From the NCBI RefSeq assembly GCF_007565055.1, contig NC_044553.1, positions 44,071,420 through 44,135,419 on the forward strand: DNA of 64,000 nucleotides, written 5' to 3'. The stretch comes from Rhinopithecus roxellana (Eukaryota; Chordata; Mammalia; Primates; Cercopithecidae). Below are positions 22,699 to 34,845 of the stretch, piece after piece (the stretch's first letter is position 1; every line of letters starts with the position of its first letter). The translations under genes were made by a program, and so were the position numbers. The notes beneath the pieces were generated by a model. The model was not told the origin of the DNA, did not search any database, and saw only the letters and a list, made by a program, of their open reading frames with translations.

Positions 22699-23130
22699 AT
22701 CCAATTTATATTTTAAACATGTGTTTCCCTATTCTCAAGCCAGCATTTGATATCATAAATATTTTTACCTATTGCTACTCTGAGATGTAATTTTTTTCTC
22801 ATTATTTTAATTTTAGACATGACCACTTAGGCAGTAGTTTAACATTTTCTCATGATTGTCCATTTGTATTTCATCTGTAGATTGCCCCTTTGTATTCCTT
22901 ACCTATTTTTCTATTAGATTTTTTGCTCTTTTCTTATTTATCTTACGGAATTATTAATATAGTTACAATTTGTCTACTATATATTTTGAAATATTTTCTC
23001 CCTAGTTTATTATTTGTTCAGTAGCATTGTGTTATTTTTACCATACACAAATTTTACATTCAAATCAATCTTTTTTTTGGTAGACTACCATGGTGACTTA
23101 ACTGTGGTAACTTTATAACATAATGTTTTG
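22699..23130. other. Unassigned AT-rich sequence
   Basis: 22860-23030 vaguely resembles antisense old L1 (tgtatttcatctgtagattgcc). No gene. Confidence 0.3.
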
Positions 23131-23475
23131 TTATCTGGTTTGGAAAGTCCCTCACCAAAACTTCCTAACAGGTCTCCCAGTCTCCAGTTCCACCCTTCTC
23201 CAATCCATTTTCCATGCTGTGATCAGAGATACTTTTATTGAAAGAAAATCTTACCACGTTTGAAATTCCTTGGGGTGAAGTTTGAACTCTTTAATTTATC
23301 ATAACAATGTCCACGTACCACTTTGGTCTCTTTTCTGCCTCCTTTCTTATAATTTATTCCTGATTCTCTTCCTTTTTGCTTATGACTCTTCCTCCTGTCT
23401 AGAAACCTCTCCTTTGCTTTCCCATCAGTCATCTCTTATGCCCCTAAAAACTCAGCTCAAGCTTCACTTTCCCCA
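23130..23475 (+). repeat. L2 LINE fragment, ORF2 C-terminal region
   Basis: Order typical of sense L2: aacaggtctcccagtctcc, ccaatccattttccatgctgtgatcag, gaaattccttggggtgaagtttgaactc, cagctcaagcttcactttcccc. Confidence 0.65.
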
Positions 23476-23549
23476 GAAACATCCATCTACGCTCTCACAA
23501 CATCTAGTGCATAGTGCTGTCATATACCTATCAAACCACTCCTACGTAA

Positions 23550-24091
23550 ATGTCCACGGCAATTTTATTCACAGTAACCCCAAACAATCTAAATGTCCAT
23601 CAATAATAAAATTGGTAAATAAATGTAGTTTGTTTATATATTGGAATGTTAGATATCAATCAATAAGTAACAAACTACTGATACATAAAACAACACAAAT
23701 AAATCTTACAGATACAATGTTGAGTGGAGAGAAGAGCAGACCAGACACAAAAGAATATATAATACACTATTCCCCCAGTCATACTGGAAACCCTAACAGA
23801 ATTACATCAAACTAAAAAGCTGCTGCACAGCAAAAGAAACAATCAACAGAGTAAAAAGATGACCTACAGAGTGGGAGAAAATATGTGCAAACAACACTTC
23901 TGATACGGGGTCAATATCAAAAATATACAAGGAACTCAAACAAGTCAATACTGAGAAGACAACCTGATTTTAAAATGAGCAAAGAACCTGGATAGACATT
24001 TCTCAAAAGAAGACATACAAATGGCCAACAGGTGTATGGAAAAATAGTCAACCTACTCATCATCAGGGAATGTGAATTAAAACTACAATGA
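23550..24091 (+). repeat. Old L1 fragments, sense
   Basis: 23550-23780 is an old L1M ORF2 tail (ggcaattttattcacagtaacc, aaatgtccatcaataat, gtggagagaagagcagacc). 23800-24091 is a second, better preserved L1 piece (gctgctgcacagcaaaagaaac, gagcaaagaacctggatagacatttc). The latter resumes at 24810. Confidence 0.75.
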
Positions 24092-24411
24092 GGCTGGGCA
24101 TGGTGGTTCACACCTGTAATCCCAACACTTTGGGAGGCCGAGGTGGGCTGATCACCTGAGGTCAGGAATTCAAGACCACCCTGGCCAACATGATGAAACT
24201 CCGTCTCTAAAACACTAAAAACACAAAAATTAGCCGGGCGTGGTGGTGCATGCCTGTAATCCTAGCTACTTGGGAGGCTGAGGCAGGACAATCACTTGAA
24301 CCCAGGAGGCGGAGGTTGCAGTGAGCCCAGATTGCGCCGTTGCACTGCAGCCTAGGTGGCAAGAATGAAACTTCATTCTCCACCACCAAAAAAAAAAAAA
24401 AGAAAAAGAAA
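24092..24411 (+). mobile_element. Alu, first unit of a composite insertion
   Basis: Head ggctgggcatggtggttcac to cattctccaccacc and A tail. It is followed by MIR sequence rather than by the L1 target. Confidence 0.94.
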
Positions 24412-24485
24412 AATGGGGATAATAATAGTTCCTGTCTTGTTGGGTTATTGTGGTGATTAAATGAGATGAAACAGAAAGATAAAAG
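24412..24485 (+). repeat. MIR fragment inside the composite insertion
   Basis: aatggggataataatagttcctgtc ... gggttattgtggtgattaaatgag matches the MIR core-to-3' segment. It lies between two Alus and does not belong to the surrounding L1. Confidence 0.65.
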
Positions 24486-24497
24486 AATGAACAACAG

Positions 24498-24809
24498 GAC
24501 TGGGCAAAGTGGCTCACACCTGTAATCCCAGCACTTTGGGAGATCAAGGCAGGCAGATCACAAGGTCAGGAGATTGAGACCATCCTGGCTAACACAGTGA
24601 AGCCCCATCTCTACTAAAAATACAAAAAATTAGCCAAGCATGGTGGCACGCACCTGTAATGCCAGCTACTCTGGAGGCATGAGAATCACTTGAACCCAGG
24701 AGGCAGAGGTTGCAGTGAGCCAAGATCGCATCACTGTACTCCAGCCTGAGCAACAAAGCCAGACTCAGTCTCAAAAACAAACAAACAAACAAAACAAAAC
24801 AAACAAAAC
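24498..24809 (+). mobile_element. Alu, second unit of a composite insertion
   Basis: Head ggactgggcaaagtggctcac and a tail of (CAAA)n units to 24809. The L1 resumes straight after ACTATAATGA (24810-24819), matching ACTACAATGA (24082-24091) before the first Alu. Confidence 0.94.
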
Positions 24810-25870
24810 ACTATAATGAGATATTTATATTACCTCACACTTGTTAGAATAACTATTATCAAAAAAGAGAAAACATAGCAAGTCTTGGTAAGGATATGGA
24901 GAAAAAGAAAAGGAAACACTTGTGCCTGTTTGTGGGAACATAAATCAGTGTAGTTATTATGGAAAACAGTATAGTGGTTCCTCAAAAAATTAAAAATATA
25001 ACTATAGTATGATCCAATCCCACTGCTGTGTATATATTCAAAGGAAATGCAATCAATATATCAAAGAGGTATTGGCACTCCCATGTTCATTGCAGCATTA
25101 TTCACAATAGCCAAGATATGAAATCAAGCTAGGGAGCCGGGCGTGGTGGCTCACACCTGTAATCCCAGCATTTTGAGAGGCAGAGGCAGGCAGATCACTT
25201 GAGGTCAGGAGTTCAAGACAGCCTTGCCAACATGGCGAAACCTTGTCTCTCCTAAAGATACAAAAATTAGCTGGGCATGGTGGCATGCACCTGTAATCCC
25301 AGCTAGTCAGGAGGCTGAGGTGGGAGAATTGCTTGAACCTGGGAGTCGGAGGTTGCAGTGAACCGAGATCGTGCCTCTGCACTCCAGCCCAGGCAACAGA
25401 GCAAGACTCCGTCTCAACTGAAAAAAAAAAAAAAAAAAAAAAAAAGAAATCAATCTAAGTGTCCCTCAACAGATAAATGGTTAAAGAAATTCAGCCTAAA
25501 AAAAAAAAAAAAAGAAGCAAATCTTGTCATCTACAACAACATGGATAAACCTAGAGGACGTTATCATTATGTTAAGTGAAATAAACAAGGCACAGAAAGA
25601 CAAGTACTGTATGATCTCACTTATATGTAGAATCTAAAAAAGTCTGAACTCATAGAAGCAGAGATTAAAATGGTAGTTACTAGAGATTCAGGGTTGAAGG
25701 TTGATATTGGGAAAATGTTGATGAAAGGATACAAAATTTCAATTAGGAGGAACAGGTTCAAGAGATCCTACTGTAGAACATGGTGACTATATTTAATAAC
25801 AACATATTGTATACTTGAGGATTTCTAAGAGAGTAGGTTTTAAGTTCTTATCACCCAAAAAAGATAACTA
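24810..25870 (+). repeat. Older L1 3' portion, sense
   Basis: Continuation of the L1 at 23800-24091. ORF2 tail (gatccaatcccactgctgtg, attgcagcattattcacaatagcc) and 3' UTR (gaacatggtgactatatttaat, gtatacttgaggatttc). Interrupted by the Alu at 25135. An A17 run at 25500-25516 interrupts it again. Confidence 0.8.
25135..25445 (+). mobile_element. Alu (AluS-like)
   Basis: gagccgggcgtggtggctcac to gactccgtctcaactg plus an A25 tail. The flanks gaaatcaagctagg / gaaatcaatctaag are the duplicated target. Confidence 0.95.
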
Positions 25871-26093
25871 AAATCTAATGATCCTATTAAAAATGGGCAA
25901 AAGATTTGAATAGACATTTCTCAAAAGACATACAAATGGTAAACAAGCATATGTAAAGGTGCTCAACATCATTGATCATCAGAGAAATGCAAATAAAAAC
26001 TACAATGATCAGCACCATAGGAAAGGTTTTTAAAAAATGCAATGAGATATCATCTCACCGTAGTTGAAATGGCTTTTATTTAAAAGTCAGGCA

Positions 26094-28119
26094 GGGAAGA
26101 GAAAGAAATAAAGGGTATTCAGTTAGGAAAAGAAGAAGTCAAATTGTCCCTGTTTGCAGATGACATGATTGTATATTTAGAAAACCCCATTGTCTCAGCC
26201 CAAAATCTCCTTAAGCTGATAAGCAACTTCAGCAAAGTCTCAGGATACAAAATTAATGTGCAAAAATCACAAGCATTCTTATACACCAGTTACAGACAAA
26301 CAGAGAGCCAAATCAGGAATGAACTTCCATTCACAATTGCTTCAAAGAGAATAAAATACCTAGGAATCCAACTTACAAGGGATGTAAAGGACCTCTTCAA
26401 GGAGAACTACAAACCACTTCTCAGTGAAATAAAAGAGGACACAAACAAATGGAAGAACATACCATGCTCATGGATAGGAAGAATCAGTATCGTGAAAATG
26501 GCCATACTGCCCAAGGTTATTTATAGATTCAATGCCATCCCCATCAAGCTACCAATGAGTTTCTTCACAGAATTGGAAAAAACTGCTTTAAAGTTCATAT
26601 GGAACCAAAAAAGAGCCCGCATTGCCAAGACAATCCTAAGTCAAAAGGACAAAGCTGGAGGCGTCATGCTACCTGACTTCAAACTATACTACAAGGCTAC
26701 AGTAACCAAAACAGCATGGTACTGGTACCAAAACAGAGATATAGACCAATGGAACAGAACAGAGTCCTCAGAAATAATACCACACAACTACAGCCATCTG
26801 ATCTTTGACAAACCTGAGAGAAACAAGAAATGGGGAAAAGATTCCCTATTTAATAAATGGTGCTGGGAAAATTGGCTAGCCATAAGTAGAAAGCTGAAAC
26901 TGGATCCTTTCCTTACTCCTTATACGAAGATTAATTCAAGATGGATTAGAGACTTAAATGTTAGACCTAATACCATAAAAACCCTAGAAGAAAATATAGG
27001 AAGTACCATTCAGGACATAGGCATAGGCAAGGACTTCATGTCTAAAACACCAAAAGCAATGGCAGCAAAAGCCAAAATTGACAAATGGGATCTGATTAGA
27101 CTAAAGAGCTTCTGCACAGCAAAAGAAACTACCATCAGAGTGAACAGGCAACCTACAGAATGGGAGAAAATTTTTGCAATCTACTCATCTGACAAAGGGC
27201 TAATATCCAGAATCTACAAAGAACTCAAACAAATATACAAGAAAAAAACAAACAACCCCATCAAAAAGTGGGCAAAGGATATGAACAGACATTTCTCAAA
27301 AGAAGACATTCATACAGCCAACAGACACATGAAAAAATGCTCATCATCACTCGTCATCAGAGAAATGCAAATCAAAACCACAATGAGATACCATCTCGCA
27401 CCAGTTAGAATGGCAATCATTAAAAAGTCAGGAAACAACAGTTGTTGGAGAGGATGTGGAGAAATAGGAACACTTTTACACGGTTGGTGGGATTGTAAAC
27501 TAGTTCAACCATTGTGGAAAACAGTACGGCAATTCCTCAAGGATCTAGAACTAGATGTACCATATGACCCAGCCATCCCACTACTGGGTATATACCCAAA
27601 GGATTATAAATTATTCTACTACAAAGACACATGCACACGTATGTTTATTGTGGCACTATTCACAATAGCAAAGACTTGGAATCAACCCAAATGCCCATCT
27701 GTGACAGACTGGATTAAGAAAATGTGGCACATATACACCATGGAATACTATGCAGCCATAAAAAAGGATGAGTTTGCGTCCTTTGTAGGGACATGGATGC
27801 AGCTGGAAACCATCATTCTTAGCAAACTATCACAAGAAGAGAAAACCAAACACCGCATGTTCTCACTCATAGGTGGGAACTGAACAATGAGATCACTTGG
27901 ACTCGGGAAGGGGAACATCACACACTGGGACCTATCATGGGGAGGGGGGAGGAGGGAGGGATTGCACTGGGGAGTTATACATGATATAAATGATGAAATG
28001 ATGGGTGCTGACGAGTTGATGGGTGCAGCACACCAACATGGCACAAGTATACATATGTAACAAACCTGCACGTTATGCACATGTACCCTGGAACTTAAAG
28101 TATAATAAAAAAAAAAAAT
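26094..28119 (+). mobile_element. 5'-truncated L1PA-type LINE-1, about 2.0 kb
   Basis: Starts inside ORF2 shortly before the RT FADD box, keeps the rest of ORF2, the G-rich 3' UTR segment (ggggaggggggaggaggg near 27940-27958), the ending atgtaccctggaacttaaag, and an A12 tail. GTCAGGCA occurs at 26086-26093 and 28120-28127 as a short target duplication. The L1 consensus itself reads caggcagg at this 5' point, so the junction shows microhomology. Confidence 0.93.
26096..27883 (+). pseudogene. L1 ORF2 C-terminal part (truncated reverse transcriptase plus C-terminal domain)
   Basis: The frame is open from the truncation point to TGA 27881-27883, about 595 codons of the roughly 1,275 in a full ORF2. 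The FADD catalytic box of the reverse transcriptase (26153-26164) is present, but the endonuclease domain and all RT motifs before it are missing, so the product could not retrotranspose. The C-terminal Cys/His cluster CX3CX7HX4C is intact (Cys codons 27443 and 27455, His 27479, Cys 27494). The final residues SLIGGN match the normal ORF2 end. No stop or frameshift in 1.8 kb implies a fairly recent insertion. There is no promoter or natural ATG at its head. Confidence 0.9.
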
Positions 28120-28921
28120 GTCAGGCAATAACAAATGCTGGATAGGATGTGGAGAAAAGGGATCCTTCATACACTGTTGGTGAGAATGTAAATTAATACA
28201 ACCACTATGGAGAACAGTTGAACAGTTCCTCAAAAAACTAAAAAGAGAGCTACCATTGAATCTAGCAATCCCACTGCTGGGTATACACCCCAAGGAAAGG
28301 AAGTCAGTATATTTCTTCACTCCCAGGTTTGTTGCAGCTCTGTTCACAGTAGCCAAGATTGGGAAGTAACCTAAGTGTTCATCAACAGATGAATGGATAA
28401 AGAAAATGTGGTACCTATACACAATGGAGTACTATTTGGCCATAAAAAATAATGAGATCCTGGTCATTTGCAACTGCATGGATGGGACTGGAGGGCATTA
28501 TGTTAAGTGAAATAAGCCAGGCACAAAAAGACAAACATCACATATTCTCACTTACGTGTGGGACCTAAAAATAAAAAAATTGGACTCATGGAGTTAGAGA
28601 ATACAAGAATGGTTACCAGAGGGTGGGAAGGGTAGTGAGGTGTGTTGGGGAGGTGGGTGTGGTTAATGGGTACAAAACAATAGTTAGAAAGAATGAATAA
28701 GACCTAATATTTGATAGAACAACATAGGGACTATAATCAAAACAATTTAATTGTACATTTAAAAATAACTAAAAGAGTATTATTGGATTGTTTGAAACAC
28801 AAAGGATAAATGCTTGAGGGATGGACACCCCATTTTCCATGATGTGATTATTACATACCGCATGCCTACATCAAAACATCTCATGTAGCACATCAATATA
28901 TACACCTACCCATGCATCCAC

Positions 28922-28926
<5 letters not shown>

Positions 28927-28959
<33 letters not shown>

Positions 28960-29240
28960 AGACGGAGTCTTGCTCTGTTGCCCAGGCTAGAGTGCAGTGG
29001 CCGGATCTCAGCTCACTGCAAGCTCTGCCTCCCGGGTTTACGCCATTCTCCTGCCTCAGCCTCCCGAGTGACTGGGACTACAGGCGCCCGCCACCTCGCC
29101 CGGCTAGTTTTTTTGTATTTTTAGTAGAGATGGGGTTTCACCGTGTTAGGCAGGATGGTCTCGATCTCCTGACCTCGTGATCCACCCGTCTCGGCCTCCC
29201 AAAGTGCTGGGATTACAGGTTTGAGCCACCGCGCCTGGCC
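28927..29240 (-). mobile_element. Young AluY of Old World monkey type, antisense
   Basis: A poly-T run of about 32 (28927-28958), gagacggagtcttgctctg, gtggccggatctcagctc, gggtttacgccattc, ccacctcgcccggctag, and the head ending caccgcgcctggcc. The flanks both carry aaaattttt. Confidence 0.95.
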
Positions 29241-30160
29241 AAAAATTTTTAAAAAATAAAAATTTTAAAAAGATAACTGTGAAATCATGCATATGTTAAT
29301 AAACTTGATTTAGCCACTCCACAATGTATACATGTTTCACAACATCATGTTTTTCACCATAGATAGATACAATTTTTATTTGTCAATTAAAGATATATAC
29401 ATATGAAGAAAAAATGTAAATGGTCCAAACACACCAAATTAAAAGACAGAAGTTATCAGATTGGATTAAAAAGCAAGAAAATATTATGCTAGCTATAAAA
29501 AATATACTTTAAATATGAAAAACACCAATAGGTTAATTTTAAAAATGAAAAAGAAAGCTAGCATTAACAAAAGAAAGAATAAATTGCTATATTAATGACC
29601 AACAAACTAGATTTCAGAGCAAAGATTGTTACTAGAGAGTTTGAAAGGTCATTTCATTCTAATAAAGGGGTCAATTAGCCAAAAGGATATGACATTCTAA
29701 AAACATTATTCACCTAATTAATACAAGAGCTTCAAAATACATGAGACAAACATTAATAGAACTAGAAGGAGAAATAGAAAATCAACAATTCTAATAAAAC
29801 ATTTCAATACCCCCTCTCAATAATTCATAGATCAAGTCAGCAGAAAATCAGTAATGATACAGGTTTTCCAAACATTATCAACCAAGATGACCTAAGTGAC
29901 ATGTATAGACAGGTCCACTAAACAACAGCAGAATACACATTCTTTTCAAGTGCACATGGGATATTTTATCAAGATAAACAATATTTTGTGCCACAAAACA
30001 AGTCACAATAAACATAATAGGATTTAAGTCATACAGAAAGCAAATTAAACCCAAAATAAGCAAAAGGAAGGAATTAATAAATATCAGAGAAGAAAGCAAA
30101 GAAATAAAACAAAATCAAAAACAGAAAAACCAGAGACACAATCAATGAAGCTAAAGGAAA

Positions 30161-30431
30161 GGTGGCTGGTGCCTGGAATCCCAGCATTTTGGGCAGCCAA
30201 GGCAGGAGGATCCCTTGAGGCCAGGAGTTCGAGACCAGTCTGGGCAACATAGCTAGACCCTGTCTCTACTAAAAATTTTAAAATTAGCTGGATGGAATGA
30301 TGCACACCTGTGTTCCCAGCTACTTGGGAGGCTGAGGTGGGAGGATCACTTGAGCCCCAGAGGCCAAGGCTGCAGTGATCTGTGATTACACCACTGCACT
30401 TCAGCCTGGGTGACAGAGTAAGACTCTGTCT

Positions 30432-30462
<31 letters not shown>
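30161..30462 (+). mobile_element. AluJ-like element, head shortened
   Basis: Begins at ggctggtgcctggaatccc (about 15 head bases changed or lost), J-type ggatcccttgaggccagg, and an A28 tail to 30462. Confidence 0.9.
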
Positions 30463-30464
<2 letters not shown>

Positions 30465-30749
30465 TTGGGGGGAAGAAAAAGGAAACTAAAAGCTGGTACC
30501 CTGCAAAGATTAATAAAATTGATAAATTTCTAAATTGATCAGGAAAAAAGAGTGAGGACACAAATTACCAATATCAGGAGTCAGAGAGATGACATCAGTA
30601 TAGATATCTACAGATACTAAAAGGATAATAAGGGAATATTATGAACAACCACAAACTAATATATTTAACAATTTCGATGAAGGACAGACACATGAAAGAC
30701 ACAAACTACCAAAGCCCATTCAAGAAGAAAAAGATAATATAAAGAGATA

Positions 30750-31018
30750 GGCCAGGCATCAGGTGGTTAACACCTGTAATCCCAGTACTTTGGGAGGCCG
30801 AGGTGGGTGGACCACTTGAGGCCAGGAGTTCGAGATCAGACTGGCCAACACAGTGAAACCCTGACTCTACTAAAAATAAACAAAAATTAGCAGGGCATGA
30901 TGGTGAGTGCCTGTAGTCCCAGATACTTGGGAGGTTGAGGCAGTAGCATCACTTGAACCCAAGAGGCAGAGGTTGCAGTGACCTGAGATCATGTCTCGAA
31001 AATAAAACAACAAAACAA
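30750..31018 (+). mobile_element. Alu with internal 3' deletion
   Basis: Head ggccaggcatcaggtgg is normal, but cctgagatcatg joins directly to tctcgaaaataaaac, so the gcactccagcctgg segment is missing. Confidence 0.88.
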
Positions 31019-31447
31019 AAGTATGTATATCTATTAAATAAATAAAATTTTCAGTTAAAAAACTTTTCCACAAAGCAAACTCTGATCCAGATGGCTTTAT
31101 TCATGAATTCCACCAAACATTTAGTGAATGTTACATTCATGAATGAACAGTTAATGAATAATTCTAATTCTTCATAAATTTCCAAAAAATTGAAGAGGAA
31201 ATACTTTCCAACTAATTCTGTGAGTTCTCCACTACTCTGATATTACAGGCAGACAGACACATAACGAAAAAAGAAATTTACAAACCAGTATCCCTCAGGA
31301 ACATAGATGCAAAATGCTGAACGAAATTTAGCAAATCAATCAATATTTAAAACATCATGACTGAGTTAGCTTTATCCCAGGAATTCAAAGTTGTTTTACT
31401 TTCAAAAAAATGATATAAGACACCATACAAACACAAACTTGAAAAGC

Positions 31448-31753
31448 GGCCAGGTGCGGTGGCTCAAGCTTGTAATCCCAGCACTTTGGGAGGCCGAGAC
31501 GGGCGGATCACGAGGTCAGAAGATCGAGACCATCCTGCCTAACACGGTGAAACCCTGTCTCTACTAAAAAAAATACAAAAAACTAGCCGGGCGTGGTGGC
31601 GGGCGCCTGTAGTCCCAGCTACTCAGGAGGCTGAGGCAGGAGAATGGCGTAAACCCGGAAGGCAGAGCTTGCAGTGAGCTGAGATCCCACCACTGCACTC
31701 CAGCCTGAGCAACAGAGCGAGACTCCGTCTCAAAAAAAAAAAAAAAAAAAAAA
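31448..31753 (+). mobile_element. Young AluY of Old World monkey type
   Basis: ggtggctcaagcttgtaatcc, ccgagacgggcgg, aaaaaactagccggg, ggcgtaaacccgg, A22 tail. Target duplication GAAAAGC at 31441-31447 and 31754-31760. Confidence 0.94.
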
Positions 31754-32964
31754 GAAAAGCATATAATCGTCTCAATAGACACGGATAAAGCCTTCAAAAA
31801 AATCCAACATCAGTTTCTGATAAAAACTCTTAGCAAACTACGTATAAAAGGGAATCCTCAATCTAATAAACAGCATCTATTAAAAAAAAAAAAAAAAAAA
31901 AAAAAAACCCAGCTAGCATCATACTTGTAAAAACAGAAAGCTTTCCTCTAAAATTGGGAAAATACAATTATGTCTGCTCTCACTGCCTCTATTAAACATT
32001 TAACTGAAGGTTGTAAGCAAGAAAAATAAATTAAAGTCATGCAGATTGAAAAGAAAGAAGTAGAACTGTCATTATTTGAAGACAACATGACCATCTATGT
32101 AGGAAATTCTAAAGAATCTACAAAACAGGTACTAGAGCTAATAATGAGTTTAGCAAGCATGCAGGATACAAAATAAATATATTTAAAAATCAATTGTATT
32201 TCTATTTACCATTAATGAACAAGTGAAAATTTAAAAAAATTAAAACAATATCATTTATAATAACATCAAAAACTAGAAAATATTTAGGGATAAATCTGAC
32301 CAAAGATGTAAGAATCCTGCATACTGGAAATTACAAAACATTACTGACACTGATTAAAGAAAATCTGAAGAAATGAAGAAATACACCTTTTCATGCTTCA
32401 GGAGGCTCAATATGGTTAAGATATCAATTCTTCCCAATTTGAGCTGTACATTCATTTCCATCTCAAGCAGGCCTTTTGGCAGAATTTGACAGGCTGATTA
32501 TAAAATTCATATGGAAATGCAAAGGATCTACAATCGCCAAAACAATTTTAGAAAAGAACAAAAAATTTGGAGAGCTAATGCTACCTGATTTCAACACATA
32601 TCGTAAAGCTACAGTAACCAATACAATGTGCAATTATTGATCATAAAGATTGACAAAGAAATTGTTGGCACAGGATAGAATCCAGAAATAAAATCATGCA
32701 AACATATATAGACAACAGATTTTTGACAAAGGTGAAAAGGCAATTCAGAGGAGAAAGTATACTGTTTTGAACACATGGTACTAGGACATGGAAGACATAT
32801 ATATAGCCTTGAATTGTAGAGAGTTTCACAGGGCATGTCAGATTTGGCAGATTGGGCTACATAAAACTTTAGAATTCATGTATGGAAAAGATAACGTAAA
32901 CTAACTAAAAGATATGCAGTGTATCTTTTGAAGATAAGCTATATATTTAAAAGATATACCAACA

Positions 32965-33270
32965 GGCCAGATGCCATGGCTCACCCCTGTAATCCTAGCA
33001 CTTTGGGAAGCAGAGGCGAGTGGATCACATGAGGTCAGGAGTTCCAGATCAGCCTGGCCAACATGGTGAAATCCCATCTCTACTAAGAGATACAAAAAAT
33101 TAGCCAGGCATGGTAGTGCACGCCCGTAGTCCCAGCTACTTGGGTGGCTGAGGCAGGAGAAAGGAGAACCACTTGAACCTGGGAGGCCTGAGGTCGCAGT
33201 GAGCTGAGATTGTGCCACTGCACTCCAGCCTGGGCGACAGAGCGAGACTCTGTCTCAAAAAAAAAAAAAA
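32965..33270 (+). mobile_element. Alu (AluS-like)
   Basis: Head ggccagatgccatggctcac through gcgacagagcgagactctg to an A14 tail. A short duplicated piece (aggagaaaggagaacc) sits in the right arm. Confidence 0.94.
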
Positions 33271-33759
33271 TTACATTCCATAATCTATCAAGAGTTTCTG
33301 AAAATTACTAAGTAAGAGACAAAGAACATTAACAGACAAATCACTGGAAAAAATATAAATTTCCAATAAACCAGTAAAAAGTTGTTCAACATCATTAATA
33401 ATTACAGAAGGCCGAATTATTTTCCCACAATCTTATTATTGAAACTATTAAATGTTGATAACAGTCCAAATCCAGACCAGTTATTTAATATGTTTTAGGA
33501 GTAGGTTGTCACTTCTCAAGAAACAGAAACAGAAACATGATCAAACTTCTTCTGCTTACATTTGTCAATACGACCTTGAGAGAAGAGTATCAGTGCACTG
33601 GATTTCCATGCTCCACTCTGGGCAACAACGGAGGTAAACAAGATAGGCCTCCAATCCTTGTCAGCTGTAATGTATTGTCTCAGATTGACTTAAAGGCATA
33701 TTTTCTCTTAATTCAAGGGAAGATGACTCACCTTTCCAGAGTGGTCCGTCAGTGACATG

Positions 33760-33848
33760 CTATGCTAGATAGAGACTTTGCATTAATTATTTCATTTAAT
33801 CTCTACCACAACCCTGCAAGGTTTTTATAGATGAGAAAACTGAAGACG
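33760..33848 (+). repeat. MIR fragment
   Basis: attatttcatttaatctctacc, acaaccctgcaaggt and agatgagaaaactgaag follow the MIR core order. Confidence 0.6.
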
Positions 33849-33854
33849 CTATGT

Positions 33855-33963
33855 TAGCATTCCCCACCCTTTTTGGCACCAGGGGCCGGTTTCATGGAAG
33901 ATAATTTTTCCACAGATGGGGAAAAGTTTGTCCATGGCCCAGGGATTGAGGACCCCGGCTCTA
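33855..33963. mobile_element. hAT-type DNA transposon end fragment (MER1-like)
   Basis: ccccacccttttggcaccaggggccggtttcatgg, then aatttttccacagatgg and gggattgaggaccccgg, match a MER1/Charlie-type terminus. The inside is largely deleted. Family name from memory. Confidence 0.55.
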
Positions 33964-34224
33964 CATAACCAGCGATATACTTCAGTGTCCGTGTTTCTTT
34001 CCACTGCATCCTAAAGAAAAGAGTTTTTCTCTAGGTGGAGAGAAGATCAGAGTGTGAAAAAGGCCCTAAAAGACACTCAATAGATCAAAAGTATAATAAT
34101 AAGTAAACGTTTCACACAAAATGCTGAAAACAATTTTAACATTGCCTATGTCTGTGATAAGCAATGATGTTTATGATGTTATTTTGTGTTGCAATTTTAA
34201 AGTAAAAAGAATGCTGATGTTGGC

Positions 34225-34312
34225 GATCGGTAGCCCTGGTCTCAAACCCCAGCTCTGCTGCTTACCAGTGGTGTAATCTTGGTCAAGAACCTGATTCTCC
34301 ACACTAAACTCT
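34225..34312 (+). repeat. MIR fragment, 5' part
   Basis: tagccctggtctcaaaccccagctctgctgcttaccagtggtgtaatcttggtcaag has the MIR left-part order. Confidence 0.65.
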
Positions 34313-34734
34313 GACTTCACATTGTCCCTATTGAGTACTATTTATAATCCTATGATAAAGTTAATCACCATTTGACTTGTTTGGGGGTTAGTTCCTGTGA
34401 CTGTCTTTTCAACCAATATTGAAAATTGTGAGCAGCTATAAGATAATCATTTTGTGTCACTGACAACACCCAAAAAGTTACTTGTACGTTAAGAGTTTAA
34501 CACACATATTTATTAGATGAATATTTTATTAAACCCAAGACAAGATAGGTTGACAATACTAAGAGCTGACAAAGATAGGGGAAGCAATCTGGGTGGGAGA
34601 ACAATTTAACAGTGATTACTAAAAAAAGTGCTGTAAAGAACAAGACCCAAATGTCTGCCCTACATCCTTTCACACTTTATTTCATGCCTCCCCAACCCAG
34701 TACCTTGATGCCTTGACTTTATTTCAATCCTTTA
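34313..34734. other. Unassigned sequence
   Basis: No gene or repeat recognised. Confidence 0.35.
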
Positions 34735-34845
34735 GATTGAGAGAAAACGACTTAAGAACAGGGATTATGTTTTATTCGTCCTTGAATCCTCAGAAATAAC
34801 ATAATAAGGTGCTCAGTATACGACTGCTGAAGTGAATTGAATGGT
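34735..34845 (+). repeat. L2 3'-end fragment
   Basis: acttaagaacagggattatg, tccttgaatcctcagaaata, aaggtgctcagtat correspond to the L2 tail order. Confidence 0.45.

Larger units (their letters stand above)
25871..28927 (+). mobile_element. Old L1 (L1PB/L1MA-like) 3' part, split by a younger L1
   Basis: Left piece 25871-26093 (ORF2 tail: acatttctcaaaagacatac, catcagagaaatgcaaataaaa) and right piece 28120-28927 (gctggataggatgtggagaaa, to a 3' UTR ending acacctacccatgcatcc). They join exactly if 26094-28119 and one copy of gtcaggca are removed. Confidence 0.85.
29390..33410 (+). repeat. Old L1M, ORF2 region, interrupted by Alus
   Basis: Sense ORF2 words appear in order: 29420-29480, 29920-30010 (cagcagaatacacattcttttc), 31060-31330, 31960-32200, 32290-32640 (gctacctgatttcaacacat, gctacagtaaccaatac), and 33290-33400. 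All frames are closed. Interrupted at 30161, 30750, 31448 and 32965. An A25 run at 31881-31906 may mark a lost or processed insertion. Confidence 0.7.

Noticed and set aside
23282..23815. 177-codon open frame on the plus strand
   Set aside because: It crosses from an L2 remnant into an L1 remnant. The open frame is accidental and has no domain.
26144..27883. 579-residue frame as a functional gene
   Set aside because: It is the C-terminal part of L1 ORF2 without endonuclease or most of the reverse transcriptase, in a 5'-truncated insertion.
27748..28422. 224-codon minus-strand frame
   Set aside because: Antisense of the L1 3' UTR and the flanking older L1. It spans the insertion junction by chance.
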